From Roseivirga seohaensis (GTDB lineage Bacteria > Bacteroidota > Bacteroidia > Cytophagales > Cyclobacteriaceae): a DNA stretch of 64,000 nt. The DNA is taken from contig NZ_LRPB01000003.1 of NCBI RefSeq assembly GCF_001592945.1, positions 30,576 through 94,575 of the forward strand, written 5' to 3'. Under the pieces are notes generated by a model that was not told the origin of the DNA, did no database searches, and was given only the letters and a program-made list of their open reading frames with translations. Positions 36,012 through 44,657 of the stretch are shown one piece after another; the stretch's first letter is position 1, and each line of letters opens with the position of its first letter. Position numbers and translations under genes: made by a program.

Positions 36012-36128
36012 ATTTATACAGAAGCGTGGAGAGATAGGCTCTATGAAGCGCTAGCAACCATCCGCAGAGGAAAGGTGCTAATTCCTAATCCCAAAAGAAA
36101 GCCGAGTGGTTTTCGGGAGAATATAAAT
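36012..36128 (+). promoter_or_regulatory. SAM-I riboswitch
   Basis: P1 pairs ATTTATA (36012-36018) with TATAAAT (36122-36128). Inside are the conserved SAM-I blocks: GTGGAGAGATAGGC, CTATGAAGCGC, GCAACC (36053-36058) and AAGGTGCTAATTCC (36072-36085), with a P4-like hairpin CCGA...TCGG near 36102-36116. These are the kink-turn and ligand-binding segments of the S-box aptamer. When SAM is bound, methionine-synthesis genes are turned off. No classical terminator follows, so control may be on translation or through a weak downstream hairpin. Confidence 0.92.
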
Positions 36129-36296
36129 TTGACAGTTATGCAAACCTATTTATCCTTTGTGGACAAACGTCCGCTCCATACCATACCCTCAAAGTCAGGG
36201 TCAGTTCTTCATGTCTCAATTTGTTGTTTGATTACAGCCTAATTCTGAATTTCTCAGAATCCTTTCCTGCTGTTCTACATTCAAAATTCTTGTGCC

Positions 36297-37352
36297 ATGA
36301 CTACTTCATTTCCATTTACTCAAAATCTTAAAAAAGTGAACGATTCGTTACACTACTATCGCCATTCTGGTGAATTCCGCCTAGAATCTGGTGAGATTCT
36401 CAATGAGCTTCAGATTGCCTACCAAACCTTTGGTGAGCTTAATTCAGACAAAAGCAATGTAATTTGGGTTTGCCATGCCCTAACGGCAAATGCAGACCCA
36501 ATACAGTGGTGGCCAGGTTTGATTGGGTATAATTACCTGATTAATCCTGATGAATATTTTATTGTTTGCGCTAATATTCTGGGCTCTTGTTATGGCACTA
36601 CTGGCCCTAAAGATTTCGACCCAAATACTGGCGAAAGGTATTTATCAAACTTCCCAAACATCACCATTCGTGACCAGGTAAAAGCACATATTTTGCTGAG
36701 GAAGCACTTAGAAATTGAGCAAATCCATTTGGGCATGGGGGGATCTACTGGAGGTCAACAAATTCTAGAGTGGGTAATTGAAGAACCTATTTTTGATAAA
36801 CTATTTGTAATTGCCACTTCGGCACAAAGCAGCCCTTGGGGCAAAGCTATTCGCGCTGCGCAACGCATGGCCATCGAAGCAGATCCTTCATTTTATTCCA
36901 GCTCGGTTAACGGAGGAAAGAAAGGAATGGAAGCGGCAAGGGCCATGGCCTTACTTTCATATCGTACACCCAGCACATTCAACCAAAGCCAGAAAGACGA
37001 CAACGAAGCGCTCGATAATTATAGGGCCGAGAGTTACCAGCGTTATCAAGGGTTAAAGCTAAGTCATCGCTTTGATGCACGCAGCTATTATGTTTTGGGG
37101 AAAGCCATGGACTCGCACAATGTGGGGCGCGGAAGAGGAGATTTCCAAAAAGCATTGACCACAATAAAGGCAGAAACCTTAGTCATTGGCATTGAAGGTG
37201 ATATTCTTTTCCCAATAGAAGACCAGCAAATTATAGCGGAGCATTTACCGAATTCAACATTCAATATCATTCAATCCGATTATGGCCATGACGGCTTTTT
37301 AATCGAAACTCAAAAAATATCTGAAATACTAAAACCATTCTTGAAAAAATGA
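36297..37352 (+). CDS. metX: Homoserine O-acetyltransferase
   Basis: First committed step of methionine synthesis: homoserine plus acetyl-CoA gives O-acetylhomoserine. An alpha/beta hydrolase of 351 residues with the triad Ser-150 (GMGGSTGGQQ), Asp-302 (IEGDILFP) and His-331 (YGHDGF). It is controlled by the SAM-I riboswitch upstream. Its stop overlaps the start of the homoserine dehydrogenase gene (ATGA), linking production of its substrate to its own translation. Confidence 0.96.
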   Translation: MTTSFPFTQNLKKVNDSLHYYRHSGEFRLESGEILNELQIAYQTFGELNSDKSNVIWVCHALTANADPIQWWPGLIGYNYLINPDEYFIVCANILGSCYGTTGPKDFDPNTGERYLSNFPNITIRDQVKAHILLRKHLEIEQIHLGMGGSTGGQQILEWVIEEPIFDKLFVIATSAQSSPWGKAIRAAQRMAIEADPSFYSSSVNGGKKGMEAARAMALLSYRTPSTFNQSQKDDNEALDNYRAESYQRYQGLKLSHRFDARSYYVLGKAMDSHNVGRGRGDFQKALTTIKAETLVIGIEGDILFPIEDQQIIAEHLPNSTFNIIQSDYGHDGFLIETQKISEILKPFLKK

Positions 37353-38623
37353 GAGCAATTAAAATAGGTCTATTTGGCTTTGGCTGTGTAGGGCAAGGCC
37401 TTTATCAAACCATCAACAATTCGAAAAACTTTGAAGGTGAAATCGTAAGAATTTGCGTGAAAGATCGCCATAAAGTAAGAAGTCTTCCCGAGTCCGTTTT
37501 TACTTATACTAAAGAAGACATTTTGAACGACCCTTCTATTGACGTAATTGTAGAGCTGATTGATAATGCGGAAGCTGCGCTTGAAATAGTAACTACGACT
37601 TTAAAAAACGGCAAATCGGTGGTAACTGCCAACAAAAAAATGGTGGCCGAAAACCTTGAATACCTGATTGATCTTCAGGAAAAAACTGGAAAGGGAATTT
37701 TGTATGAAGGTGCTGTTTGCGGCAGTATTCCTATCATCAGAACTTTGGAAGAGTACTTTGGACACGAACCACTGAACGAAATCAAAGGAATTTTCAATGG
37801 CTCAACCAATTACATTCTCACCAAAATTTTTGATGAGCATTTAGATTACGCTCAAGCTTTGGAAGAAGCCAAAGAAAAGGGTTTTGCTGAAAGCGATCCC
37901 ACTTTAGATGTAAAAGGCTTCGACCCGAAATTTAAGTTGAGCATATTACTGACGCATGCTTTCGGCATTAACGTGTCGCCAGAGAAAATCGCCAATTTAG
38001 GCATTGACCATTTGCAGCCAAGCGATTTGGAGTTTGCAAGAAAACACGGTTATAGAATTAAGCTGATTGCTCAAGCTTCGCGAAAAAACGATGAGGTATT
38101 TGCCTGCGTTTTACCACAGTTTATAAAGGAGAACCATAACCTCAGAAATGTAAACAACGAGTTCAACGCAGTTACACTGAACGGTGAATTCTGTGACGAT
38201 CAGCTATTTATAGGAAAAGGGGCTGGAAGTTTACCTACTGGTGCGGCCGTGCTTTCAGATATTTCGGCATTGAGTTATGATTACAAATACGAATATAAAA
38301 AGCACTACAATCAGGGTAAGGTACATTTCAGTAGCGAAAACGCTGTAACAGTGTATGTCAGTTTTGAAAAACCAGAGCATATTGACCTCAACGAGTTCGA
38401 AGCAGTTTCCGAAAAATTCTTCTGCTTTGATAGAAGTTATGTGATCGGTAAAATCAAACTTTCAAAACTACTTCAATCTAAATGGGTTTATAACTCTAAA
38501 ATCTCTGTAGTTCAGTTCGACAATGACACCGAAATTTCGGAAGAATTAGACCTTAGCGCACTGGAAACCGAGATTTTAGAATTGAGAAAGGGTCAAAAGT
38601 TGAGAGAAAAAATCAGCGTTTAA
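37349..38623 (+). CDS. hom: Homoserine dehydrogenase
   Basis: Reduces aspartate semialdehyde to homoserine; 424 residues. N-terminal Rossmann GLFGFGCVGQGLYQ, then the catalytic family motif GFAESDPTLDVKGFDPKFK. It has no aspartokinase domain and no obvious ACT domain of the usual kind, so it is a monofunctional enzyme dedicated to the methionine branch by its riboswitch operon. A separate fused ThrA elsewhere is usual for Bacteroidota but not visible here. Confidence 0.95.
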   Translation: MRAIKIGLFGFGCVGQGLYQTINNSKNFEGEIVRICVKDRHKVRSLPESVFTYTKEDILNDPSIDVIVELIDNAEAALEIVTTTLKNGKSVVTANKKMVAENLEYLIDLQEKTGKGILYEGAVCGSIPIIRTLEEYFGHEPLNEIKGIFNGSTNYILTKIFDEHLDYAQALEEAKEKGFAESDPTLDVKGFDPKFKLSILLTHAFGINVSPEKIANLGIDHLQPSDLEFARKHGYRIKLIAQASRKNDEVFACVLPQFIKENHNLRNVNNEFNAVTLNGEFCDDQLFIGKGAGSLPTGAAVLSDISALSYDYKYEYKKHYNQGKVHFSSENAVTVYVSFEKPEHIDLNEFEAVSEKFFCFDRSYVIGKIKLSKLLQSKWVYNSKISVVQFDNDTEISEELDLSALETEILELRKGQKLREKISV

Positions 38624-38695
38624 AGAGTATCTTCTAAATGCGTGGTTTTTTTACTGAATCCTTCTCCATTTTAATCTTTAGTGGATATATTTGTA

Positions 38696-38703
38696 GCCCT
38701 TAT
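38696..38703 (+). promoter_or_regulatory. nqrF -7 element
   Basis: TATATTTG, 52 bases before the nqrF ATG. A -33 element is not clear. Confidence 0.5.
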
Positions 38704-38754
38704 GGGAGGTCGATTTACGGCCTAACCAATTGTTGATTTAAAAGAGATTGTTAA

Positions 38755-40059
38755 ATGTCTTCAGTAATTATCACTTCAGTAGTCGCGTTTTCGGCTGTAA
38801 TCTTATTGCTCGTACTGATTTTGCTTTATGCTCAGTCCAAGTTAGTTCAGTCGGGAGACGTTAAAATCATCGTAAACGGTGACGAGGCGAACCCTATTAT
38901 TACTTCCGCAGGAAGTACACTATTAAATACCCTTTCTAGTCAGAAAATTTTCCTTCCGTCTGCTTGCGGTGGCGGTGGTACTTGTGCCATGTGTAAATGT
39001 ACCGTAAACGAAGGTGGAGGAGATGTACTTCCAACCGAAGTGGGTCACCTTAACCGTGCCGAGCAAAAAGAAGGCGTTCGTCTTTCTTGCCAAGTAAAGG
39101 TTAAAAACGACATGCGTATTCAAATACCTGAAGAAATCTTCGGTATTAAGAAATGGGAATGCGAAGTGGTTTCAAACTACAACGTGGCCTCATTTATTAA
39201 AGAATTCGTAGTGAAATTACCTGAAGGCGAGCACTTAGAGTTTGAAGCGGGTGGTTATATTCAGGTAGACGTTCCACCGGTAGTTTGTGATTTCAAAACG
39301 ATCAACATTGAGCCGCATCCAAACGATCCGGCTGGTCCAGACAAGTTCAAAGGAGATTGGGACAAGTTCCAGCTTTGGGATTTAAAAATGGTAAACGAAG
39401 AAGAAATCTTCCGTGCCTATTCAATGGCTAACCACCCTGCCGAAGGAAACATCATCATGTTGAACATCCGTATTGCTACTCCACCTTGGGACAGAGCAAA
39501 TAACAAATGGATGGATGTTAACCCAGGTATTTGTTCTTCTTATGTATTTACTAGAAAGCCAGGCGATAAAGTAACTATTTCTGGACCTTACGGTGAATTC
39601 TTCATTAAACCTACCGATGCAGAAATGCTTTATGTTGGTGGTGGTGCAGGTATGGCGCCAATGAGATCTCACTTATTCCATCTTTTCCATACATTAAAAA
39701 CAGGAAGAAAGGTATCTTACTGGTACGGAGGCCGTTCAAAAAGAGAGCTTTTCTACCTAGACGATTTCCAGAAAATTGAAAAGGAATTCCCGAACTTCCG
39801 TTTCTATCTTGTGCTTTCTGAGCCAATGCCAGAAGACAATTGGGTAGAGAAGAAAGATATTAATGACAAAGAGGGTGACGGTTTCTTAGGTTTTGTTCAC
39901 CAAGCGGTGATTGACCAATACTTGAGCAAACATGATTCTCCTGAAGATATAGAGTTTTACTTCTGTGGGCCTCCAATGATGAACGCAGCGGTAATCAAAA
40001 TGTGCGATGATTGGGGTGTTCCTCCTGAAAACGTAGCATTTGATGACTTTGGAGGTTAA
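38755..40059 (+). CDS. nqrF: Na+-translocating NADH:quinone reductase subunit F
   Basis: NADH-oxidising subunit of the Na+-NQR respiratory complex; 434 residues, with one N-terminal transmembrane helix (3-25). A plant-type [2Fe-2S] site is formed by Cys-71, -77, -80 and -112 ([14 protein letters not shown]...SCQV). FAD-binding ([13 protein letters not shown]) and NADH-binding ([26 protein letters not shown]) regions follow. The other nqr genes are not next to it. It ends with its own terminator. A sodium-pumping respiratory chain suggests a marine habitat. Confidence 0.97.
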   Translation: MSSVIITSVVAFSAVILLLVLILLYAQSKLVQSGDVKIIVNGDEANPIITSAGSTLLNTLSSQKIFLPSACGGGGTCAMCKCTVNEGGGDVLPTEVGHLNRAEQKEGVRLSCQVKVKNDMRIQIPEEIFGIKKWECEVVSNYNVASFIKEFVVKLPEGEHLEFEAGGYIQVDVPPVVCDFKTINIEPHPNDPAGPDKFKGDWDKFQLWDLKMVNEEEIFRAYSMANHPAEGNIIMLNIRIATPPWDRANNKWMDVNPGICSSYVFTRKPGDKVTISGPYGEFFIKPTDAEMLYVGGGAGMAPMRSHLFHLFHTLKTGRKVSYWYGGRSKRELFYLDDFQKIEKEFPNFRFYLVLSEPMPEDNWVEKKDINDKEGDGFLGFVHQAVIDQYLSKHDSPEDIEFYFCGPPMMNAAVIKMCDDWGVPPENVAFDDFGG

Positions 40060-40083
40060 TTAACCCCAAGCAATAAAATATAC

Positions 40084-40115
40084 AATGGCCATTCTTTTAG
40101 GATGGTCATTTTTTT
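40084..40115 (+). terminator. nqrF intrinsic terminator
   Basis: 11-bp stem AATGGCCATTC / GGATGGTCATT with two G-T pairs and a TTTTA loop, followed by seven T. It spans an in-frame ATG at 40102 of the next gene, arguing against that start. Confidence 0.9.
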
Positions 40116-40176
40116 ATCCCTACTCAATCACAATAAAAAAAATGATAATATAATTAATACTGTATATATTCACTTT

Positions 40177-40758
40177 GTGAAGTTAAGTGCGTCTATTTTT
40201 CTTATTTCTACTCTGATCATTTTAGGTTGTACAAATAAGCTACCTGAACCCGAAGTAAAAAAAGATCTACCTGAGATCAATGCTACTATATCTGGCGAGG
40301 TATGGACTCCCCAATATGCGGGTGCCGTAGTATCAAATACTGAAAATTTGGGAGGCATTAGTGTATTCATCTACGATGAAGCACACCTCAATTCTCAAAA
40401 GAGAAATAGACTTCTTCAACTGTCCTTCACAAATAATGATTTTGACTGGAGTCCCATAAGGCCTATCAACCTGTTCAATACTGAAGATGATTTTATCGTA
40501 TCTTCTCGATTTGGAGAAAACTTAGACCCTTTTAAAAGAACATATAGAACAACCGAATACAATGATGCCATTGGTGTAGAAATTACTGAAGTAAGAGAAG
40601 AAAATGGCATTTACTATTTAGATGGCAGGTTTAAATCACAACCATGCTATGGTGGTGGGGATGTATTTCCCAATTGCTTAAATATAGTAGGCACGTTTAA
40701 AAATATGAGAGTTTTTGAAAGCTACACGGACATGTCTTGGTATTTCAAAATTCCTTAG
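40177..40758 (+). CDS. Hypothetical lipoprotein
   Basis: About 193 residues if translation begins at the GTG at 40177, directly before a normal lipoprotein signal (KLSASIFLISTLIILGC, lipid Cys-18). The in-frame ATG at 40102 lies in the nqrF terminator stem and would add 25 polar residues, so I reject it. The mature part (INATISGEVWTPQYAGAVV, then GRFKSQPCYGGGDVFP) is mostly beta and may be a transthyretin- or lipocalin-like domain of Bacteroidota lipoproteins. Function unknown. Confidence 0.6.
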   Translation: MKLSASIFLISTLIILGCTNKLPEPEVKKDLPEINATISGEVWTPQYAGAVVSNTENLGGISVFIYDEAHLNSQKRNRLLQLSFTNNDFDWSPIRPINLFNTEDDFIVSSRFGENLDPFKRTYRTTEYNDAIGVEITEVREENGIYYLDGRFKSQPCYGGGDVFPNCLNIVGTFKNMRVFESYTDMSWYFKIP

Positions 40759-40927
40759 TGTTTCACAAGCAATCCATATTGTTTTTTACGTGCCTAAAGT
40801 TCTGGTTTGAGTTTAGGAATTAAACAGTTACTCATGAATAGTTTTGGGTAGTTGGTGACTTTTATTGGTTTTAGTCCCGGATTTACTATTTATTGAGAAA
40901 TAAAAATTCAGTTCAAATTGATTCTCG

Positions 40928-41218
40928 ATGAAAAAAATCAAAGTCTTATTCATTCTATTTATGGCTAGCATCTCGCTATCCAGTTGCGAAGATTTAGCCT
41001 CTTGTGGTTCGGCCACCGCAGTATTCTACAACAGTTACGGAAATTCAATTACCCTAATTGTAGACGGAACCTTAAGAGGAAACGTCAGCAATGGAGGCCA
41101 GAAAACTATAAGCCTAACAGAAGGAAGTCACACCTATACTATTGGTGGTTCCAATCAAAACAAATCGTTCTCGCTAAAGGATTGCGGAACCTTAAATATA
41201 GAAATCACTAAAAATTAG
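40928..41218 (+). CDS. Small lipoprotein
   Basis: 96 residues; lipobox SLSSC, lipid Cys-20, with two further Cys in CGSATAV and KDCGTLN that could form a disulfide. The rest is a short beta-sandwich-like sequence (NSITLIVDGTLRGNVSNGG, GSHTYTIGG) resembling carboxypeptidase-regulatory-type or PEGA-type modules. Followed 110 bases on by a terminator. No close neighbours in operon. Function unknown. Confidence 0.6.
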   Translation: MKKIKVLFILFMASISLSSCEDLASCGSATAVFYNSYGNSITLIVDGTLRGNVSNGGQKTISLTEGSHTYTIGGSNQNKSFSLKDCGTLNIEITKN

Positions 41219-41328
41219 ATTTTAGAAATAACCCCCTTAAAACATTTCACACTAAGTTTTTCTTATTTGTCGACACCTAAATGGTTTACCATTTATAGAT
41301 AGAAATAAAAAACTAGACCCGAAAACAG

Positions 41329-41353
41329 AAACCGCTCAGCAAGCGGTTTTTTT
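41329..41353 (+). terminator. Terminator after the small lipoprotein gene
   Basis: 8-bp stem AAACCGCT / AGCGGTTT, 5-base loop, T-run to 41353. Confidence 0.88.
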
Positions 41354-41433
41354 ATGCCTTAACATTTCTACTCTACTTTCCCGAATAGACTAAAATCAAC
41401 TATCTTTATTTTTCTGAACTAGGCCACATTTAA

Positions 41434-42570
41434 ATGAACCTCAAACTCTTTTTTAGTCCCGTAGATATTTCTGAAGAATTACCTGCCAACAGCGTTGGTC
41501 ATTCTGTTCAAACCTCGGGTAGCAATAATTTTGATATTACTCAATGTGACATTGCCCTTGTGGGCTTGACGGACAACCGAAGTGTTGGAGAAGCAGAAGG
41601 TGAAAGTGATGGCGCAGATAAAATTAGAGCCAAGTTTTTTCAGCTAAAGAAAGGTGCTGGAAACTACAGAATTGCCGATTTAGGCAATTTGAAAAGCGGA
41701 GAAAGCCTTGAAGACACCAACGACAGATTAAGAGAAGTCTGTGAGTTTTTACTCCGACATAAAATCCTTCCGTTGATTATTGGCGGATCGCATGACCTTA
41801 GTTTTGGGCAGTTTCAGGCCTATGAATCTTTGCCCGAACTGATTACTCTTTTAAATATAGACGCCACTTTAGACCTTGAACCAAAGGGCGATGAAAACGT
41901 TACTTTCTTAGACAAAATACTGACCTACACACCAAATTACTTGTTCTCATACAATCATTTAGCGCACCAAAGCTACTTGGTGGGCCAAGACCATTTGAGC
42001 GTGTTGGACAAACTCTATTTCGAAGCCATGCGATTGGGCGAGCTTCGTGAAAATTTTCAAGAAGCAGAACCCTTGGTACGGATGGCCAACATGATGACTT
42101 TTGACATCACTGCTATTCGCAGTGCCGATGCGCCTGCCAACCCCAATGCCCAGCCTTTTGGCCTAACGGGTGAAGAAGCTTGCCAACTTTGTTGGTATGC
42201 GGGAATGAATGAAAAATTAAGCTCCATCAGTATTTCTGGCTTCAGCCCAGATTTAGATGACCAACATGGCAAAACGGCTACGGTTATCGCAACTATGCTT
42301 TGGTACTTTGTAGAAGGTTTTTACAATAGGAAGGACAGTGGAAAGTTTGAGTCTAGTGAGTACACTCGTTATGTAGTTTCACAAGAAGGTACTGACGACA
42401 CAATGGTTTTTTATAAAAGTAAGTCGACCGATAAATGGTGGATGTTGGTTACCTTCGGCACTAAACACAGCCAAAAAGCTTATCTGCCTTGTAGCTATAA
42501 AGACTACACCAATGCTACCCATGGCGAATTGCCTGAACGATGGATTAGGGCACAAGCCAAGTTGATATAA
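41434..42570 (+). CDS. Ureohydrolase (arginase/formimidoylglutamase)-like protein with altered metal motifs
   Basis: 378 residues with the arginase-family layout. The three manganese motifs are recognisable but changed. GGDHS is GGSHDLSFG, keeping the His. DAHxD is DATLDLE, with the His lost. SFDID is TFDITAIRSADAP, where the second Asp is replaced. Such forms are widespread in Bacteroidota and are annotated formimidoylglutamase, but loss of metal ligands means catalysis is doubtful. The last 33 codons are repeated at 42936-43037. A small unknown gene follows after 12 bases. Confidence 0.75.
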   Translation: MNLKLFFSPVDISEELPANSVGHSVQTSGSNNFDITQCDIALVGLTDNRSVGEAEGESDGADKIRAKFFQLKKGAGNYRIADLGNLKSGESLEDTNDRLREVCEFLLRHKILPLIIGGSHDLSFGQFQAYESLPELITLLNIDATLDLEPKGDENVTFLDKILTYTPNYLFSYNHLAHQSYLVGQDHLSVLDKLYFEAMRLGELRENFQEAEPLVRMANMMTFDITAIRSADAPANPNAQPFGLTGEEACQLCWYAGMNEKLSSISISGFSPDLDDQHGKTATVIATMLWYFVEGFYNRKDSGKFESSEYTRYVVSQEGTDDTMVFYKSKSTDKWWMLVTFGTKHSQKAYLPCSYKDYTNATHGELPERWIRAQAKLI

Positions 42571-42582
42571 CTTCTAGAAAAG

Positions 42583-42912
42583 ATGACCTTATCAAAAAAA
42601 CATTCCAGAGCAATAGTGATTGACGATTGTCGGTTTAAGTGGCTTGTCAGCCCAAATGATGGGCACAATGTGTTTGTTGCAGAGAAAGAAGATATAAAGG
42701 GTCAAAAAATTGAAGTTCATTTCAATACTGATATTAATTCCTTCTGGGTAGAATTCCCAAACGTAGTAAACTTGAATCTTAAGGTTTTAAAACCAAAAGA
42801 TGCAGAGTCAATAATTAGGCAAGCTTTGAATGATGGGTGGAATCCAGAAAGAAAAGGGACACCTATGGTATTTGACTGGGAAAACGATACGATAATTAGG
42901 AGAAGCAAATAA
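42583..42912 (+). CDS. Hypothetical small protein between duplicated gene ends
   Basis: 109 residues, soluble, no signal. Sequence features are CRFKWLVSPNDGHNVFVAEK, a short beta-rich middle and a C-terminal ALNDGWNPERKGTPMVFDW. This resembles small immunity or stress-type proteins only loosely, and I recognise no family. It is bounded on the left by the true end of the ureohydrolase-like gene and on the right by a partial copy of that end, which suggests it was inserted here. Confidence 0.55.
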   Translation: MTLSKKHSRAIVIDDCRFKWLVSPNDGHNVFVAEKEDIKGQKIEVHFNTDINSFWVEFPNVVNLNLKVLKPKDAESIIRQALNDGWNPERKGTPMVFDWENDTIIRRSK

Positions 42913-42935
42913 AGAGATATTTGAAATTATAGAAT

Positions 42936-43037
42936 AGTCAGAAAGCTTACCTTCCTTGTGGCTATAAAGACTACACCAATGCTACGCATGGGGAATTACC
43001 TGAACAATGGATTAGGACACAAGCCAAGTTGATATAA
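42936..43037 (+). pseudogene. Duplicated 3' end of the ureohydrolase-like gene
   Basis: 34 codons including the stop match the last 34 codons of the gene at 41434-42570 (42469-42570). Protein identity is 30 of 33 residues (SQKAYLPC, YKDYTNATHGELPE), and many DNA differences fall in third codon positions. The frame has a stop immediately upstream, so it is a remnant without a start. Confidence 0.85.
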
Positions 43038-43048
43038 TCCTCAGTAAA

Positions 43049-43110
43049 AACTTTCCAAAAGTTAATTCATGAAGTGTTCATTCTAAATATCAAGCAACTT
43101 TTGGAAAGTT
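43049..43110. repeat. Inverted repeat with 15-bp perfect arms
   Basis: AACTTTCCAAAAGTT (43049-43063) and AACTTTTGGAAAGTT (43096-43110), separated by 32 bases. A related element with compensating base changes occurs at 60753-60833. Confidence 0.8.
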
Positions 43111-43121
43111 AGTACAACATG

Positions 43122-43157
43122 AAAAAGCTCTTTGCACCGTCTGTGAAAGAGCTTTTT
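43122..43157 (+). terminator. Terminator-like hairpin
   Basis: 12-bp arms AAAAAGCTCTTT (43122-43133) and AAAGAGCTTTTT (43146-43157) with a 12-base loop. It ends in a T-run in both directions. It would stop read-through from the ureohydrolase region. Confidence 0.75.
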
Positions 43158-43467
43158 GCTGGGTCATTAAAATAAAAATGGTATTTTTCAACAATGATGA
43201 AACAGCTGGTTTTACCGTTGTTGTTTGAGTGTTATACACACTGAGTAAAAAACACCCTACTTATATTTATAAATATTCAATATTTATTTTGTAACTGATC
43301 GTTTTGTTTTTTAAAAACCTAACCACTCTACTTAGTCATATATCACCTTGTTTTAAATACTTATACCAACTTCTGATATTTCAGAATTCACAATTTGATG
43401 ACATTGTAAGTTGAGCGTCTTAAATCACAAATGCTTAATTTTCAATAGAAATCAAGCCACTAAAGTC

Positions 43468-44649
43468 ATGAAAATCAGATATATCGTTGCTCTATTTTTA
43501 TTTCTAAGTATTCTAAGTTGTGAGCAAGAGGAAGAAGCCAATTGGCTCAAAGGAAATTTACACACGCATACCTATTGGAGCGATGGAGATGGTTTTCCAG
43601 AAATGGTTTTGGATTGGTACAAAAACAACGACTACCAATTTATTGCGCTTTCGGAACACAACATTATCGCCCGAACCGAAAAGTGGAAAAAGCTTCCGAA
43701 AAGCATGATCTACCAGCAAGCTTTTGAAGATTACTTGAAGAAATACGGTGAAGATTGGGTGGAATATAAAGAGGACAGCACGGGCATTAGCGTTAAGCTA
43801 AAAACCGAAACTGAATATAAACCATTGTTTGAAGAAGCTGGAAAATTTGCCATCATAACGGCTCAAGAAATTACCGATGGCTATGGCGGAAAACCATTGC
43901 ATATGAATGCTACCAATGTGCAGGAACTCATTCAACCAAGGCATGGAAACAGCGTGGCCGAAACAATGCAAAACAATATTGATGCGGTGTTGGAACAAAG
44001 AAAAGCCACTGGAGAGCCTATTATGCCCCACATTAACCATCCCAATTTCGGCTGGGCCGTTACGGTAGATGACATGAAATCACTTCGCGGAGAACGTTTT
44101 TTCGAAGTATTTAATGGCCACCCTCAAGTGCACAATTATGGAGATTCCACTAGAATGGGCATGGAAGAAATGTGGGATCAAATCAACATTGCTTACCTCA
44201 ACAGAAATCAGCCTATGATGTATGGCATTGCTACAGATGACAGTCATAATTACCATTTGTTTGGTGGACAGTACAGCAATAGCGGCCGTGGCTGGGTGAT
44301 GGTAAACAGTAAATCCCTTGATGCTAAATCTATTATTGAAACCATGGAGGCTGGAAATTTCTACGCCTCAACTGGAGTCACCTTGGCTTCATTAGAACAA
44401 GAGGAAAATGAAATCGAATTGGAAGTTAAGGCCGAAGCTGGTGTGAACTATACCATTGAATTTATTGGAGTGAGAAAAGGAAGCGACAAAAGCGAAGTAT
44501 TCGAAACGGTGAATGGCACCGAAGCCTCTTTTAAACTGACCAAAGAAATGCTCTTTGTCAGGGCAAGAGTTCGCTCTTCAAAAATTAAAGAAAACCCATT
44601 TCAAGAAGGTGATTATGAAATGGCCTGGACGCAGCCGATTTCACATTAA
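43468..44649 (+). CDS. PHP-domain phosphoesterase-like lipoprotein
   Basis: 393 residues from the ATG at 43468; the longer in-frame start at 43411 adds polar residues before the signal. Lipobox SILSC, lipid Cys-18. The PHP metal motifs are present: NLHTHTYWSDGDG, ALSEHN, MPHINHPNFGW and TDDSHNY. This matches histidinol-phosphatase-like polymerase-type metallohydrolases exported in Bacteroidota, which probably hydrolyse phosphoesters in the periplasm or outside the cell. The C-terminus is a beta domain. It converges on the membrane operon with an 8-base gap. Substrate unknown. Confidence 0.85.
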   Translation: MKIRYIVALFLFLSILSCEQEEEANWLKGNLHTHTYWSDGDGFPEMVLDWYKNNDYQFIALSEHNIIARTEKWKKLPKSMIYQQAFEDYLKKYGEDWVEYKEDSTGISVKLKTETEYKPLFEEAGKFAIITAQEITDGYGGKPLHMNATNVQELIQPRHGNSVAETMQNNIDAVLEQRKATGEPIMPHINHPNFGWAVTVDDMKSLRGERFFEVFNGHPQVHNYGDSTRMGMEEMWDQINIAYLNRNQPMMYGIATDDSHNYHLFGGQYSNSGRGWVMVNSKSLDAKSIIETMEAGNFYASTGVTLASLEQEENEIELEVKAEAGVNYTIEFIGVRKGSDKSEVFETVNGTEASFKLTKEMLFVRARVRSSKIKENPFQEGDYEMAWTQPISH

Positions 44650-44657
44650 CTATACGG

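Larger units (their letters stand above)
35813..36296 (+). other. metX leader region
   Basis: The 484 bases upstream of metX hold, in order, a promoter (35929-35959), a two-tier stem (35976-36009), a SAM-I aptamer (36012-36128) and a 168-base stretch before the ATG. That stretch includes a hairpin ATTCTGA-N5-TCAGAAT (36242-36260). Short open frames here overlap the aptamer and are not genes. Confidence 0.85.
43038..43467. other. Intergenic region with inverted repeats upstream of the PHP lipoprotein
   Basis: 430 bases without a gene. It contains the 15-bp inverted repeat (43049-43110), a terminator-like hairpin (43122-43157) and an AT palindrome ATAAATATT-C-AATATTTAT (43269-43287). No clear TAnnTTTG promoter was found. 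Confidence 0.6.

Noticed and set aside
35840..36242. Overlapping short open frames upstream of metX
   Set aside because: They coincide with the SAM-I aptamer and its promoter; the translations resemble no protein.
36297..38623. metX-hom as part of a threonine operon with the threonine-synthase-like gene
   Set aside because: The latter is on the other strand more than 2 kb away with different neighbours; the SAM-I switch assigns metX-hom to methionine.
42583..42912. Insertion sequence between the duplicated gene ends
   Set aside because: No terminal inverted repeats, target duplication or transposase motif; only one small gene is present.
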